DNA of 9,287 nt. Source: an uncultured Ideonella sp. GTDB taxonomy: Bacteria > Pseudomonadota > Gammaproteobacteria > Burkholderiales > Burkholderiaceae. Made by a program: the position numbers and the translations under genes. Location: contig CAMLGG010000210.1 in the NCBI GenBank assembly GCA_946479475.1, positions 1 through 9,287 on the forward strand, read 5' to 3'. The notes beneath the pieces are model-generated. The model was not told the origin of the DNA, ran no database searches, and saw only the letters and a list, made by a program, of their open reading frames with translations. Shown here piece after piece: positions 1 to 6,545 of the stretch; the first letter of the stretch is position 1; each line of letters begins with the position of its first letter.

Positions 1-47
1 TGGAGGATCTCGCCCGCGTCGCAGGGCGGGCGGCCGATGTGGGTCAT
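1..47 (-). CDS. Possible 5' end of a gene truncated by the window edge
   Basis: After the cupin stop codon there are 21 bases, then an ATG at 45-47 opening a frame that runs off the left edge (15 codons, reading MTHIGRPPCDAGEIL). Every complete codon ends in G or C, as in the neighbouring genes, and the frame would continue the leftward gene series. No convincing Shine-Dalgarno precedes the ATG. I do not recognise the product from so few residues. A plus-strand frame ending at the TGA at 97-99 is also open here, so a convergent gene tail is a less likely alternative. Confidence 0.35.
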   Translation of the reverse strand, partial: MTHIGRPPCDAGEIL

Positions 48-68
48 GCAGGCCCGGTCGGAGCTCGC

Positions 69-422
69 TCAGTCCGGACCCGGCCCGGCGTCGCCGTGAT
101 TCAGCAGCAGCGTCATCAGCACCGCCGAATCGGCGCGGGCGCGCAGCGAATACTTCTGCCGCGCCGGCAGCACGACCAGCTCGCCAGGCCTCAGGTGGCG
201 GCTGCCGCCCGGCATGGCCACCTCGATGTCGCCTTCCAGGCAGTGGATGCTGAGCTCGTCTTCCACGTGGTGCTCGGGCACGTCGTGCCGCGCCGGCAGC
301 ACGAGGTGCAGCAGCTGCACCCGCTCGGTCTTGATCAGGCTGGTCGAGAAGGCATCGATCAGCTTGTCGCCCAAGGGCTGGACGCCTATCACGTCCAGCA
401 GTTGCGCATGAGGCAAGGCCAT
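69..422 (-). CDS. Small single-domain cupin protein
   Basis: A 117-residue protein made of one cupin beta-barrel. Motif 1 is visible at about residues 46-64 (H46, then EHH at 50-52, E54, E56, ending in the LEG turn at 62-64). Motif 2 is at about 79-94 (PGE followed by VVLPARQKYSLR). At the position where motif 2 normally has its metal-binding histidine (LPAGVPHSL-type) this protein has Tyr91, so metal binding may be altered or absent. Cupins of this size are often sensors, isomerases or dioxygenase-like proteins, and the substrate cannot be read from sequence. I chose the ATG at 422 because GGAG sits 8 bases upstream; the frame extends 13 codons further upstream without such a site. No signal peptide is present, so it is cytoplasmic. 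It follows the GST gene after 56 bp and is probably co-transcribed with it. Confidence 0.85.
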   Translation of the reverse strand: MALPHAQLLDVIGVQPLGDKLIDAFSTSLIKTERVQLLHLVLPARHDVPEHHVEDELSIHCLEGDIEVAMPGGSRHLRPGELVVLPARQKYSLRARADSAVLMTLLLNHGDAGPGPD

Positions 423-478
423 CGTCTTCGCTCCTTCGTCTTGCTCCGCCGTGGACGGCAATCAGCGGACCTGCCGGA

Positions 479-1114
479 TCAGCACTCCTGCATGCTCAGC
501 TCGCTGTGCGGCGCGGCACGGAAAGCCGGCAGTTTCTCCGCCTCGCTTGCCCATGCCGCGAGCGCGGGATGCTCGGCGGCGGGCACCTGCGGCGCGACGA
601 GCGCCTGCAGGAAGGTCCAGGCCACCGCCGTCGTCACGCCGGCCTGGTCGATGCGCTCGGCGGCGGGTGCGAATGGCCGCTTCGCGACCTCCTCCTCCAG
701 TACGCGGCACGCCGCCTTCAACTGGCCGGTCACGCGCTCGATCCAGGGCGCGTACTGCATCTCGGGCGGCCGGATGGCCCGCTCGTAGATGATCTGCACC
801 GATTTCTCCAGCGCCGCCAGCCCCAGCCCGACGACACGCAGCGCATGCTGGCGCTCCCGCGGGTCGGCCGGCATCAGGCGCCGCTCGGGCGGCACCAGCG
901 ACTCGGCATGGTCGAGGATGAGCGTCGAGTCCATCAGCACCTCGCCGTCGTCGCAGACCAGGCTCGGCGCCTTGACCACCGGGTTGATGGCCGCGAACTG
1001 CGCATAGGTGCGGAACACCGAGAGGTTGTTGTGCTTGAAGCGCAGCCCCATCAGCTGCAGCGAGACGGCGACCCGCCGCACGTAGGGCGAGTCCAGCATG
1101 CCGACCAGTTCCAT
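479..1114 (-). CDS. Glutathione S-transferase family protein
   Basis: A 211-residue cytosolic protein of typical GST length. The N-terminal thioredoxin-fold domain covers about residues 1-75. It contains the SPY signature at 9-11, where Ser9 is the likely glutathione-activating residue as in serine-type GSTs. It also has VKAP at 47-50 (Pro50 is the cis-proline position) and MDSTLILDH at 61-69, where D62-S63 fit the gamma-glutamyl binding site. The rest, about 85-205, is the all-helical C-terminal domain. The family conjugates or reduces electrophiles using glutathione, but the specific substrate is unknown. The start ATG lies only 5 bp after the lipoprotein stop; the best ribosome-binding match is a weak GAAGG about 10 bases upstream, so translation may be coupled to the preceding gene. 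Nothing suggests truncation. Confidence 0.9.
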   Translation of the reverse strand: MELVGMLDSPYVRRVAVSLQLMGLRFKHNNLSVFRTYAQFAAINPVVKAPSLVCDDGEVLMDSTLILDHAESLVPPERRLMPADPRERQHALRVVGLGLAALEKSVQIIYERAIRPPEMQYAPWIERVTGQLKAACRVLEEEVAKRPFAPAAERIDQAGVTTAVAWTFLQALVAPQVPAAEHPALAAWASEAEKLPAFRAAPHSELSMQEC

Positions 1115-1119
1115 GTTCG

Positions 1120-1692
1120 TCAGGCCTTCGGTTCAGGATGTTGCGGGGCGGCCGGGGCAGCGCAGCCGCGCGCTTCACCCAGGCCCTTGAGGTAGGCGCG
1201 GCGCACGGTGCCGGCGGCGATGGCCGCGGCGACCTCCTTCGAATACCGCTCCGCGCCGCTGAGCTTGCGGACCCAGCCGCGGAAGGGAACGATGCCCTCG
1301 GCCGCGCTCTTGAGCGCGCCGGCGGCCGCGTTGCCGACCTCCTTGGTGCCGCGCTCGACCAGGCCGGGGTTGCCCGCCGTGGGCGGCGCGTCGAGGTCGG
1401 TGCCGAGCACTTCATCCAGGGCCTGCACCTGCCTGGCCAGCTGCTCGCAGCTCGTGTCCGCCGGCTGGGCGTACGGCGCCTTGTGCGCCTCCTTCAGCAC
1501 CGCCGGGATGGGCGCCTGCACCAGGTTCAGGTCGGACAGCGGCGTGGTCACGGCCTGCCCCACCGCGTTCTCGGCCGCGCCCGCCTTATCGCTGCTGGTG
1601 ATGGGCGCCGGCGGCGATTGCGTGGGGCCGCTCGCGCAACCCGCGATGCCCGCGCAGGCGAATGCCAGCGCGACGTTCTGGAAAGTCTTCAT
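1120..1692 (-). CDS. Putative outer-membrane lipoprotein of unknown function
   Basis: A 190-residue protein with a lipoprotein signal: a positive start (MKTF), a hydrophobic core, and the lipobox IAGC at 16-19. Cys19 would be lipidated. The next residue is Ala rather than Asp, which favours outer-membrane sorting. A Pro/Ser/Ala-rich linker follows, then a conserved-looking core with DLNL at 54-57, IPAVL at 62-66, PYAQP near 73-77, CEQLARQVQALDEVLGTDLD at 82-101, and an IVPFRGWVRKLSGAER block at 134-149 ending near GLGEARGC. I recall similar core patterns in proteobacterial hypothetical lipoproteins of no known role. Two cysteines (82 and 177) could form a disulfide. The ATG overlaps the amidohydrolase stop as ATGA, and GGAGGG lies 6 bases upstream, so coupled translation is likely. 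The same frame stays open upstream through the amidohydrolase gene, but that part is antisense-like low-complexity sequence and not part of the protein. Confidence 0.85.
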   Translation of the reverse strand: MKTFQNVALAFACAGIAGCASGPTQSPPAPITSSDKAGAAENAVGQAVTTPLSDLNLVQAPIPAVLKEAHKAPYAQPADTSCEQLARQVQALDEVLGTDLDAPPTAGNPGLVERGTKEVGNAAAGALKSAAEGIVPFRGWVRKLSGAERYSKEVAAAIAAGTVRRAYLKGLGEARGCAAPAAPQHPEPKA

Positions 1693-2939
1693 GCGTGTCC
1701 CTCCGATTTGACGAGTTCGCCGGCACGCACGATGGCGCGCAGGTGGCGGCCATCGGCGGCCAGCAGGCCGATGTCGGCCAGCGCGTCGCCGCCTACGAGC
1801 AGCAGGTCGGCCTCGGCGCCCGGGGCGATGCAGCCGATGCGGCCGTCCATCATCAGCAGCTCGGCCGCCGTGGAGGTGGCCTGGCGCAGCAGCTCCAGCG
1901 GCGTGAACACCTTGGAGCGCAGCTCGAACTCGCGGCACTGGTCGGTGTAGGTGCTGCCCAGCAGGTCGGTGCCGTAGGCGAGCTTCACGCCGGCGCGGCG
2001 CATGGCCTCCAGGCCCGCGATGGCCTGCTCGGCCACCTGCTCGACCTTGGCCTGGCTGGCGGGCGGGAAGCCCAGCACCCGGCCCTGCTCGACCAGCGCG
2101 AAGATGATGGACATGGTCGGCACCACGAAGGCGCCCTGCTCGGCCACGAAGCGGGCTGTCTCTTCGTCGATCAGCGTGCCGTGCTCGATGCTGCGCACGC
2201 CGAAGGCCACGCAGCGCCGCACCGCCGAGGCCGGATGGCAGTGCGCCGAGACGTAGGTGCGCCGCTCGGTGCACTCGTTGACGATCGCGCGGATCTCGTC
2301 CTCGCGGAACTGGTTCATCCACAGCGGATCGGTGGGCGAGGCCACGCCGCCGGAGCCCATGATCTTGATGCAGTGGGCGCCCTGGCGCAGCTCCTCGCGC
2401 GTGGCCCGCACGACGCCGTCGATGCCATCGGCGACCACCGCGAACATGCTGGCCGAGGCGCCGGCGCCGCACATCGCTTCGTAGCGCGGCCTCTCCTCGA
2501 TGGGCCGCATGTCGCCATGGCCGCCGGTCATCGACAGCGCCTTGCCGGCGTAGAGGTAGCGCGGACCGCGGACGAGCCCGTCGGCCAGCGCGCGCCAGAG
2601 CGAATGGTTGCCGCCGCCGACGTCTCGCACCGTCGTGAAGCCGCAGTCCAGCGCATGGCCCAGCATGCGCACCGCGTGGGCCGTGCGGTAGGCCTCGCCC
2701 ATCGCGTCGATCCTGGCCGGCGACACGTCGCTCGCGAAGGCGTGCACGTGGCAATCGATCAGGCCGGGCATCAGGGTGGCGCCGGTGCAGTCGATCACCT
2801 GCGTTCCCTCGGGCGCGCGCAGGGCCGTGGGCGAGATCTCCTGGATCAGCCCGTTGGCCACCCGCACCCACTGGCCCTCGGCGCAGTCGCCGCTGCGGCC
2901 GTCGAAGATGCGGGCGTTGGCGAACAGCAGCGAGTGCAT
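1689..2939 (-). CDS. Metal-dependent amidohydrolase (imidazolonepropionase / Xaa-Arg-Lys dipeptidase-like)
   Basis: A 416-residue cytoplasmic TIM-barrel hydrolase with the full set of amidohydrolase-superfamily metal ligands. These are HVH (H64, H66) after PGLIDC, Lys192 in KIMGSGGV (the lysine that is carboxylated in binuclear members), His233 in SAHCH, His253 in EHGT, and Asp325 in YGTDL. The small beta-sandwich is formed by the first ~60 and last ~50 residues, the latter including the PGAEADLLLV segment. In this subgroup, characterised members cleave dipeptides with C-terminal Arg or Lys, and others hydrolyse cyclic amides or xenobiotics; the substrate here is not determined. The ATG at 2939 is preceded by TAGGAGG, which also contains the stop codon of the SPFH gene, 15 bp between genes. 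Its own TGA overlaps the lipoprotein start by 4 bp, so it sits in a tightly coupled operon. An RBS spacing of about 11 bases is slightly long. Confidence 0.92.
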   Translation of the reverse strand: MHSLLFANARIFDGRSGDCAEGQWVRVANGLIQEISPTALRAPEGTQVIDCTGATLMPGLIDCHVHAFASDVSPARIDAMGEAYRTAHAVRMLGHALDCGFTTVRDVGGGNHSLWRALADGLVRGPRYLYAGKALSMTGGHGDMRPIEERPRYEAMCGAGASASMFAVVADGIDGVVRATREELRQGAHCIKIMGSGGVASPTDPLWMNQFREDEIRAIVNECTERRTYVSAHCHPASAVRRCVAFGVRSIEHGTLIDEETARFVAEQGAFVVPTMSIIFALVEQGRVLGFPPASQAKVEQVAEQAIAGLEAMRRAGVKLAYGTDLLGSTYTDQCREFELRSKVFTPLELLRQATSTAAELLMMDGRIGCIAPGAEADLLLVGGDALADIGLLAADGRHLRAIVRAGELVKSEGHA

Positions 2940-2957
2940 GCGCGGTCCTGCCTCCTA
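2940..2957 (-). promoter_or_regulatory. Shine-Dalgarno overlapping the SPFH stop codon
   Basis: On the minus strand the SPFH stop TAG is the first three bases of TAGGAGG, a near-perfect ribosome-binding site 11 bases ahead of the amidohydrolase ATG. A ribosome terminating on the SPFH gene would sit over this site, which supports translational coupling of the two genes. The sequence is seen directly; the coupling is inferred. Confidence 0.7.
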
Positions 2958-3848
2958 CTTGCCGACGTTGAGGAAGGGCACCGGCGCCCCGGCATAGATG
3001 GCCTGCGGCAGGGCACCGTTCCACTTCTCGGCCTTGATGCGGTCGACCTCGATGCGCCTGAGCTCCAGCACGTCCTTGTTCTGCGCGAGCGCCGCGTTCT
3101 GCACCCTCAGCGCCTCGGCCTGTGCGCGGGCGATCGCGAGGTTGGCATAGGCTTCGCCGTCGGCCTGGGCCTTGCGTGCATTGGCCTCGGCTTCAGCCAC
3201 CGCGACCTTCTGCTTCTGCTCCGCCTCGACGGTACGCAGCTTGTTCTCGGCGGCCAGGCGAAGCTGCTCCTGCGTGACCTTGTCGTTGATGGCGTGCATG
3301 TACGAATCGGAGAACGCGAAGTTGCGCATGTCGATGTTGATCACCTGCGCGCCGTACAGCGCCAGCTTCTCGCGCAACGCAGCGTTGATGTCGGCGGAGA
3401 CCTTCGCGCGCTGGGCGATCAGGTCGGGCGCGGTGTACTTGGCGGTCACGGCCTTGAAGATCTCCTGCGTGGCGGTCTGCACGTAGGACGACAGGTCGCC
3501 ATCGTGCGAGTACTTCTCGAACACCTCGGCCACCCGGTCGGTGGCGATGCTGTAGCGCACCGTCATGCTGACCTTGACCGGCTGGGTGTCGCTGGTGCTG
3601 CCCTCGGCGTTCTCGATGTCGGCCTTCTCGGCCCGGATGCTGAAGTTGTGCAGCTTGCGCCACGGCGGCAGCACGGCCAGGCCCTCGCCTTCGATGCCGA
3701 CGATGCGGCCGAACTGCGTGACCACGCCGCGGCTGCCCGTGGGCACCGAATAGAACGGCCACACGAACACCAGCAGCACCAGCAGCACGAGGCCCATCAC
3801 GACGCGGCCGAAGGCGCGGGCGCTCACGTTCTGCGATGAAAACTCCAT
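2955..3848 (-). CDS. SPFH/prohibitin-family membrane protein
   Basis: A 297-residue protein with a short cytosolic N-terminus and one transmembrane segment at about 14-33 (FGRVVMGLVLLVLLVFVWPF). The SPFH/band-7 domain follows at about 34-190, opening with VPTGSRGVVTQFGRI and including VKVSMTVRYSI and the NIDMRNFAFSD stretch. From about 190 to 260 there is a long Ala/Glu/Lys/Gln-rich helix typical of the coiled coil that oligomerises prohibitins and HflK/HflC. The C-terminus ends in the short tail KWNGALPQAIYAGAPVPFLN, common in bacterial prohibitin-like proteins. Such proteins form ring or cage assemblies in the membrane that organise lipid domains or restrain proteases; no partner protease is visible here. 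The open frame extends 49 codons upstream, but the Met at 3848 directly precedes the anchor and has GGAGGG about 10 bases upstream. It starts 43 bp after the phosphofructokinase stop. Confidence 0.92.
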   Translation of the reverse strand: MEFSSQNVSARAFGRVVMGLVLLVLLVFVWPFYSVPTGSRGVVTQFGRIVGIEGEGLAVLPPWRKLHNFSIRAEKADIENAEGSTSDTQPVKVSMTVRYSIATDRVAEVFEKYSHDGDLSSYVQTATQEIFKAVTAKYTAPDLIAQRAKVSADINAALREKLALYGAQVINIDMRNFAFSDSYMHAINDKVTQEQLRLAAENKLRTVEAEQKQKVAVAEAEANARKAQADGEAYANLAIARAQAEALRVQNAALAQNKDVLELRRIEVDRIKAEKWNGALPQAIYAGAPVPFLNVGK

Positions 3849-3891
3849 TCCCTCTTCTCCCTCCAGTGGTTGATCATTCTTGGATCGGGTG

Positions 3892-5130
3892 TCAGCCGCT
3901 TTCGCCCAGCCGCTTGTCCACCACGTAACGCCGCAGGCGGAAGGCATCGGGCATGCCGGAGCCGAGCAGCGGGCGCAGGTACAGGCGGAAGGCATCGGTC
4001 ACGTCGGTGCCCGCCTCGGTGATGAACTCGTCCTCCATCACGCGCGTCCTGCCGGCCACCGCCTCCAGCGGCTGCAGCTCGTAGTCGACCGAGTAGAAGC
4101 CGGTGCGCCTGATGGCCACCGAGCCCGAGGTGCGGCCCTGCGCGTCGCCCCACATCGCGTACTGCACCGCCTTCTCGCCGACCTCTCGCGCCTCTCGCTG
4201 GTCGACGTCGGAAACGCAGCCGATGAAGGAGCGCTGCAGGTAGCCGAAGGTGTCCCCGCGAACGCGCTTGATGCCCAGCCTGGACTTGATCTCCTCGCAC
4301 AGCAGGTCGGCCAGCGCGCCGGTGCCGGACAGCTGCACGTTGCCGTGCGCGTCACGCTCGATGTCCTTGGCGAGCTGCAAGGCGATCGGCTGGCCGGCGG
4401 CATCGTGGATGCCCTCGGAGACGGCGATCACGCAGCGGCCGTGGCGCTGCTGCATCTCCTTCACGTCGGCGAGGAACTTCTCGAGCTCGAAGACGCGCTC
4501 GGGGACGTAGATCAGGTGCGGGCCGTCGTCGGGGAACTTCTTGCCCAGCGCCGAGGCCGCGGTGAGGAAGCCCGCATGCCGGCCCATCACCACGCCGACG
4601 TAGACGCCGGGCAGCGAAGCGTTGTCGAGGTTCGCGCCTGCGAACGCCTGGGCCACGAAGCGCGCCGCGCTCGGGAAGCCCGGCGTGTGGTCGTTGCCGA
4701 CCAGGTCGTTGTCAATCGTCTTCGGGATGTGGATGCAGCGCAGCGCATAGCCCGCGGCCTTTGCCTCCTCGCTGACGATGCGCACCGTGTCGGCCGAGTC
4801 GTTGCCGCCGATGTAGAAGAAGTGCCCGATCTCGTGCGCCTGCAGCACCTTGAAGATCTTCTGGCAGTAGGCGAGGTCGGGCTTGTCGCGCGTGGAGCCG
4901 AGCGCGGACGAAGGCGTGTTGGCCACCAGCTCGAGGTTGTGGCTGGTCTCCTGCGTCAGGTCGTAGAAGTCTTCGTTGACGATGCCGCGCACGCCGTGGC
5001 GGGCCCCGTAGATGCGCTCTATGCCGCGGTGCCTTCGCGCCTCGAGCACCACCCCGGCGAGCGACTGGTTGATGACCGCGGTGGGGCCGCCCCCCTGCGC
5101 GACGAGGACCTTGCCGGCATTCGAAGACAT
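3892..5130 (-). CDS. 6-phosphofructokinase, predicted pyrophosphate-dependent
   Basis: A 412-residue cytoplasmic PFK-fold enzyme that phosphorylates fructose 6-phosphate to fructose 1,6-bisphosphate in glycolysis, reversibly if the donor is pyrophosphate. Seen in order: the GGGPTAVIN glycine-rich loop (13-21), TPSSALGS (~72-79), GGNDS (108-112), PKTIDND (136-142, catalytic Asp140), DHTPGFPSAA (~147-156), MGRHAG (182-187), SEGI (238-241) and RGDTFGYLQR near 290. Relative to E. coli PfkA, the GGDGS glycine (Gly104) is Asp and the glycine of PGTIDND (Gly124) is Lys. Both changes mark pyrophosphate-dependent enzymes and block ATP binding. Unusually, the Asp before it (GGDDS in classic forms) is Asn here. 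The ATG at 5130 has AGGAG 5 bases upstream; the 11-codon upstream extension is rejected. It is the first gene of the leftward unit, after an 86-bp divergent gap. Donor specificity is an inference from residues. Confidence 0.9.
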   Translation of the reverse strand: MSSNAGKVLVAQGGGPTAVINQSLAGVVLEARRHRGIERIYGARHGVRGIVNEDFYDLTQETSHNLELVANTPSSALGSTRDKPDLAYCQKIFKVLQAHEIGHFFYIGGNDSADTVRIVSEEAKAAGYALRCIHIPKTIDNDLVGNDHTPGFPSAARFVAQAFAGANLDNASLPGVYVGVVMGRHAGFLTAASALGKKFPDDGPHLIYVPERVFELEKFLADVKEMQQRHGRCVIAVSEGIHDAAGQPIALQLAKDIERDAHGNVQLSGTGALADLLCEEIKSRLGIKRVRGDTFGYLQRSFIGCVSDVDQREAREVGEKAVQYAMWGDAQGRTSGSVAIRRTGFYSVDYELQPLEAVAGRTRVMEDEFITEAGTDVTDAFRLYLRPLLGSGMPDAFRLRRYVVDKRLGESG

Positions 5131-5216
5131 GCATGCTCCTGGCTGGACACGTGTTCGAGCCATTGTGCGGCATCATCCGCGCCACAACCATAGCCCGGCA
5201 CCGCGAGGAGAGAGCC
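5131..5216. promoter_or_regulatory. Divergent promoter region between phosphofructokinase and DUF1304 genes
   Basis: These 86 bp separate two genes read outward, so promoters for both must lie here or inside the gene ends. I find no strong -35/-10 pair in either direction. A perfect 8-bp palindrome, ACACGTGT (5147-5154), lies just upstream of the phosphofructokinase ribosome-binding site and could be half of an operator. Ribosome-binding sites sit at both edges: AGGAG for the leftward gene and GAGGAG for the rightward gene. Confidence 0.5.
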
Positions 5217-5570
5217 ATGATCGCCACCGTCCTGACCGCCCTGGTCGCCCTGCTGCACCTGTACTTCCTGGTGCTCGAGATGTTCCTGTGGGACAAGCCG
5301 GCCGGCCTCAAGGCCTTCGGCAACACGCCGCAGCGCGCGGCCGACACGAAGGTCCTGGCGGCCAACCAGGGGCTCTACAACGGCTTCCTCGCCGCGGGCC
5401 TGCTGTGGGGCCTCGTCCAGGGAGCCGCCGGCGGGTCCTTCAAGGTCTTCTTCCTGCTGTGCGTCATCGTCGCCGGCGTCTACGGCGCCGCCACGGCCTC
5501 GCGCAAGATCCTCTTCGTCCAGGCCCTGCCGGGCGCGCTGGCGCTGGCCGCCCTCTACCTCGGCCTCTGA
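5217..5570 (+). CDS. DUF1304 family integral membrane protein
   Basis: A 117-residue protein, the usual length for DUF1304, with about four hydrophobic segments (roughly residues 2-22, 50-70, 76-95 and 99-117). Family-typical patterns are the HLYFLVLEMFLW stretch at 14-25 and NQGLYNGFLAAGLLWG at 50-65, with a late VQALPGALAL. The family is found in the inner membrane of many bacteria and has no established biochemical function. The ATG at 5217 is preceded by GAGGAG with a 6-base spacing; the frame is open 28 codons further upstream but without a better start. It is a single-gene unit: the next gene lies on the other strand and the two stop codons share TGATCA. Confidence 0.9.
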   Translation: MIATVLTALVALLHLYFLVLEMFLWDKPAGLKAFGNTPQRAADTKVLAANQGLYNGFLAAGLLWGLVQGAAGGSFKVFFLLCVIVAGVYGAATASRKILFVQALPGALALAALYLGL

Positions 5571-5573
5571 TCA
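5568..5573. other. Shared convergent stop hexamer TGATCA
   Basis: The plus-strand TGA of the DUF1304 gene (5568-5570) is immediately followed by the complement of the EamA gene's TGA (5571-5573), so the palindrome TGATCA ends both genes. There is no room for an intergenic terminator; any terminator must lie inside the opposite coding sequence, and transcripts from the two genes would overlap at their 3' ends. Confidence 0.85.
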
Positions 5574-6458
5574 GCCCGCCGCCAGGGCGATGACGCCCGC
5601 AGCCATCAGGGCCGCCCCGGCCACGCGCCAGCCGCGATCGGACTCGCCCAGCATCCGGCCGCCGATCAGGGCCGCGAACAGCATCGAGACCTCGCGCGCC
5701 GGCGCCACGTGCGAGAGCGGCGCGCGCTGCGCCGCGTAGAGCACGAGCACGTAGGCCAGCGGGCTGATCACCGCCATCAGTAGCGCGTAGTGCCACAGCG
5801 AGGCCCACGCGGCCCGGAAGCCCGCCCAGTCCTTGAAGGTCGAAGGCAGCATGAATGGGATGCGGGCCAGGTTGCCGAAGTAGTCGACCAGGATGGGCGA
5901 GACCAGCACCACCTTCACCGCATAGCCGTCGATCAGCGTGTAGCCGGCGATGAGCACGCCGGTGAGCGCGCCCCACACGAGGCCGGCCTTCACGCGCGCT
6001 CGCTGCACCGGGTCGTGGGCGTGCGCCTTCTGCCAGAGCGCCGGGCCGCCGGCGATCAGCCAGATGCCGCCCACGATGGCGGCCAGGCCGGCCACTCCCA
6101 CGAGGCTCGGCCATTCGGACAACAGCAGCATCGCGCCCACCGAGCTCAGCAAGGGGCCCGTGCCGCGAGCGACCGGATAGACCACCGTCAGGTCGGACTC
6201 GCGGTAGCCCTTGAGCAGCACGTTGAAGTAGACGAGGTGCGTCAGGCCGCTGGCCAAGATGAGCGCCCATTCCAGGACGCCCCAGCGCGGGAGCTCGGTC
6301 CAGCCCAGCCACAGCCCGAGCGGCGCCCAGATCACGACGATGAGCAGCGCGCCCATCAGGACGAAGTGGCGGTTGCCCCCCGCCTTCTTCGCCGCCACGT
6401 TCCAGGCCGCATGAAGCAATGCGGCCACGAGCACCAGAGCCAGAGCAAACCAGGACAT
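5571..6458 (-). CDS. EamA/DMT-superfamily transporter
   Basis: A 295-residue polytopic inner-membrane protein with about ten hydrophobic helices, the standard size for two tandem EamA repeats. The first repeat includes HAAWNVAAKK at 16-25 and the YPVARGTGPLLSSVGAMLLL segment (94-113) followed by SEWPS. The second repeat begins near residue 158 and contains the equivalent VAPAREVSMLFAALIGGRML segment (251-270), again followed by GE. The family exports metabolites, amino acids or nucleotide precursors; the cargo is unknown. The Met at 6458 begins the first helix. The frame stays open far upstream, but that part is antisense to the next genes and unlike a protein. No Shine-Dalgarno precedes this ATG, and a CACAAT hexamer lies 8 bases before it, so a leaderless mRNA is possible. 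The stop TGA abuts the convergent DUF1304 stop. Confidence 0.9.
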   Translation of the reverse strand: MSWFALALVLVAALLHAAWNVAAKKAGGNRHFVLMGALLIVVIWAPLGLWLGWTELPRWGVLEWALILASGLTHLVYFNVLLKGYRESDLTVVYPVARGTGPLLSSVGAMLLLSEWPSLVGVAGLAAIVGGIWLIAGGPALWQKAHAHDPVQRARVKAGLVWGALTGVLIAGYTLIDGYAVKVVLVSPILVDYFGNLARIPFMLPSTFKDWAGFRAAWASLWHYALLMAVISPLAYVLVLYAAQRAPLSHVAPAREVSMLFAALIGGRMLGESDRGWRVAGAALMAAGVIALAAG

Positions 6459-6545
6459 GCGCGGCGATTGTGCCGGGCGGGCGCAAAATGCCGGCCCGTG
6501 CTCGCGAAACCGTCGCGGGCCCTGTGCCTGTCGGAGATCCCCCGC
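6459..6545. promoter_or_regulatory. Divergent gap between transporter and small basic protein genes
   Basis: These 87 bp must hold start signals for both flanking genes. On the minus side, CACAAT (complement at 6467-6472) ends 8 bases before the transporter ATG and is the best -10 candidate, although no matching -35 is visible at 17 bases. On the plus side, GGAG ends 9 bases before the ATG at 6546. A weak 5-bp inverted repeat (CGCGA at 6503-6507, TCGCG at 6513-6517) lies between them. Confidence 0.4.

Noticed and set aside
1120..3024. A 634-codon minus-strand frame that would fuse a long N-terminal part to the lipoprotein
   Set aside because: The upstream part is an out-of-frame reading of the amidohydrolase gene (Arg/Gly/His-rich). 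The lipoprotein has its own ATG, Shine-Dalgarno and signal peptide at 1692.
1662..3839. A 725-codon plus-strand open frame antisense to the amidohydrolase and SPFH genes
   Set aside because: It is an antisense shadow produced by the high GC content. The product is His/Arg/Ala/Gly/Leu-rich low complexity without domains, while both minus-strand genes show full family motifs.
3849..3995. 49-residue N-terminal extension of the SPFH protein
   Set aside because: It overlaps the end of the phosphofructokinase gene and is Cys/Trp-rich non-family sequence; a good ribosome-binding site precedes the internal Met.
3880..5193. A 437-codon plus-strand frame opposite the phosphofructokinase gene
   Set aside because: Composition is biased (His/Arg/Val/Asp/Leu) with no recognisable motif; the minus-strand enzyme is unambiguous.
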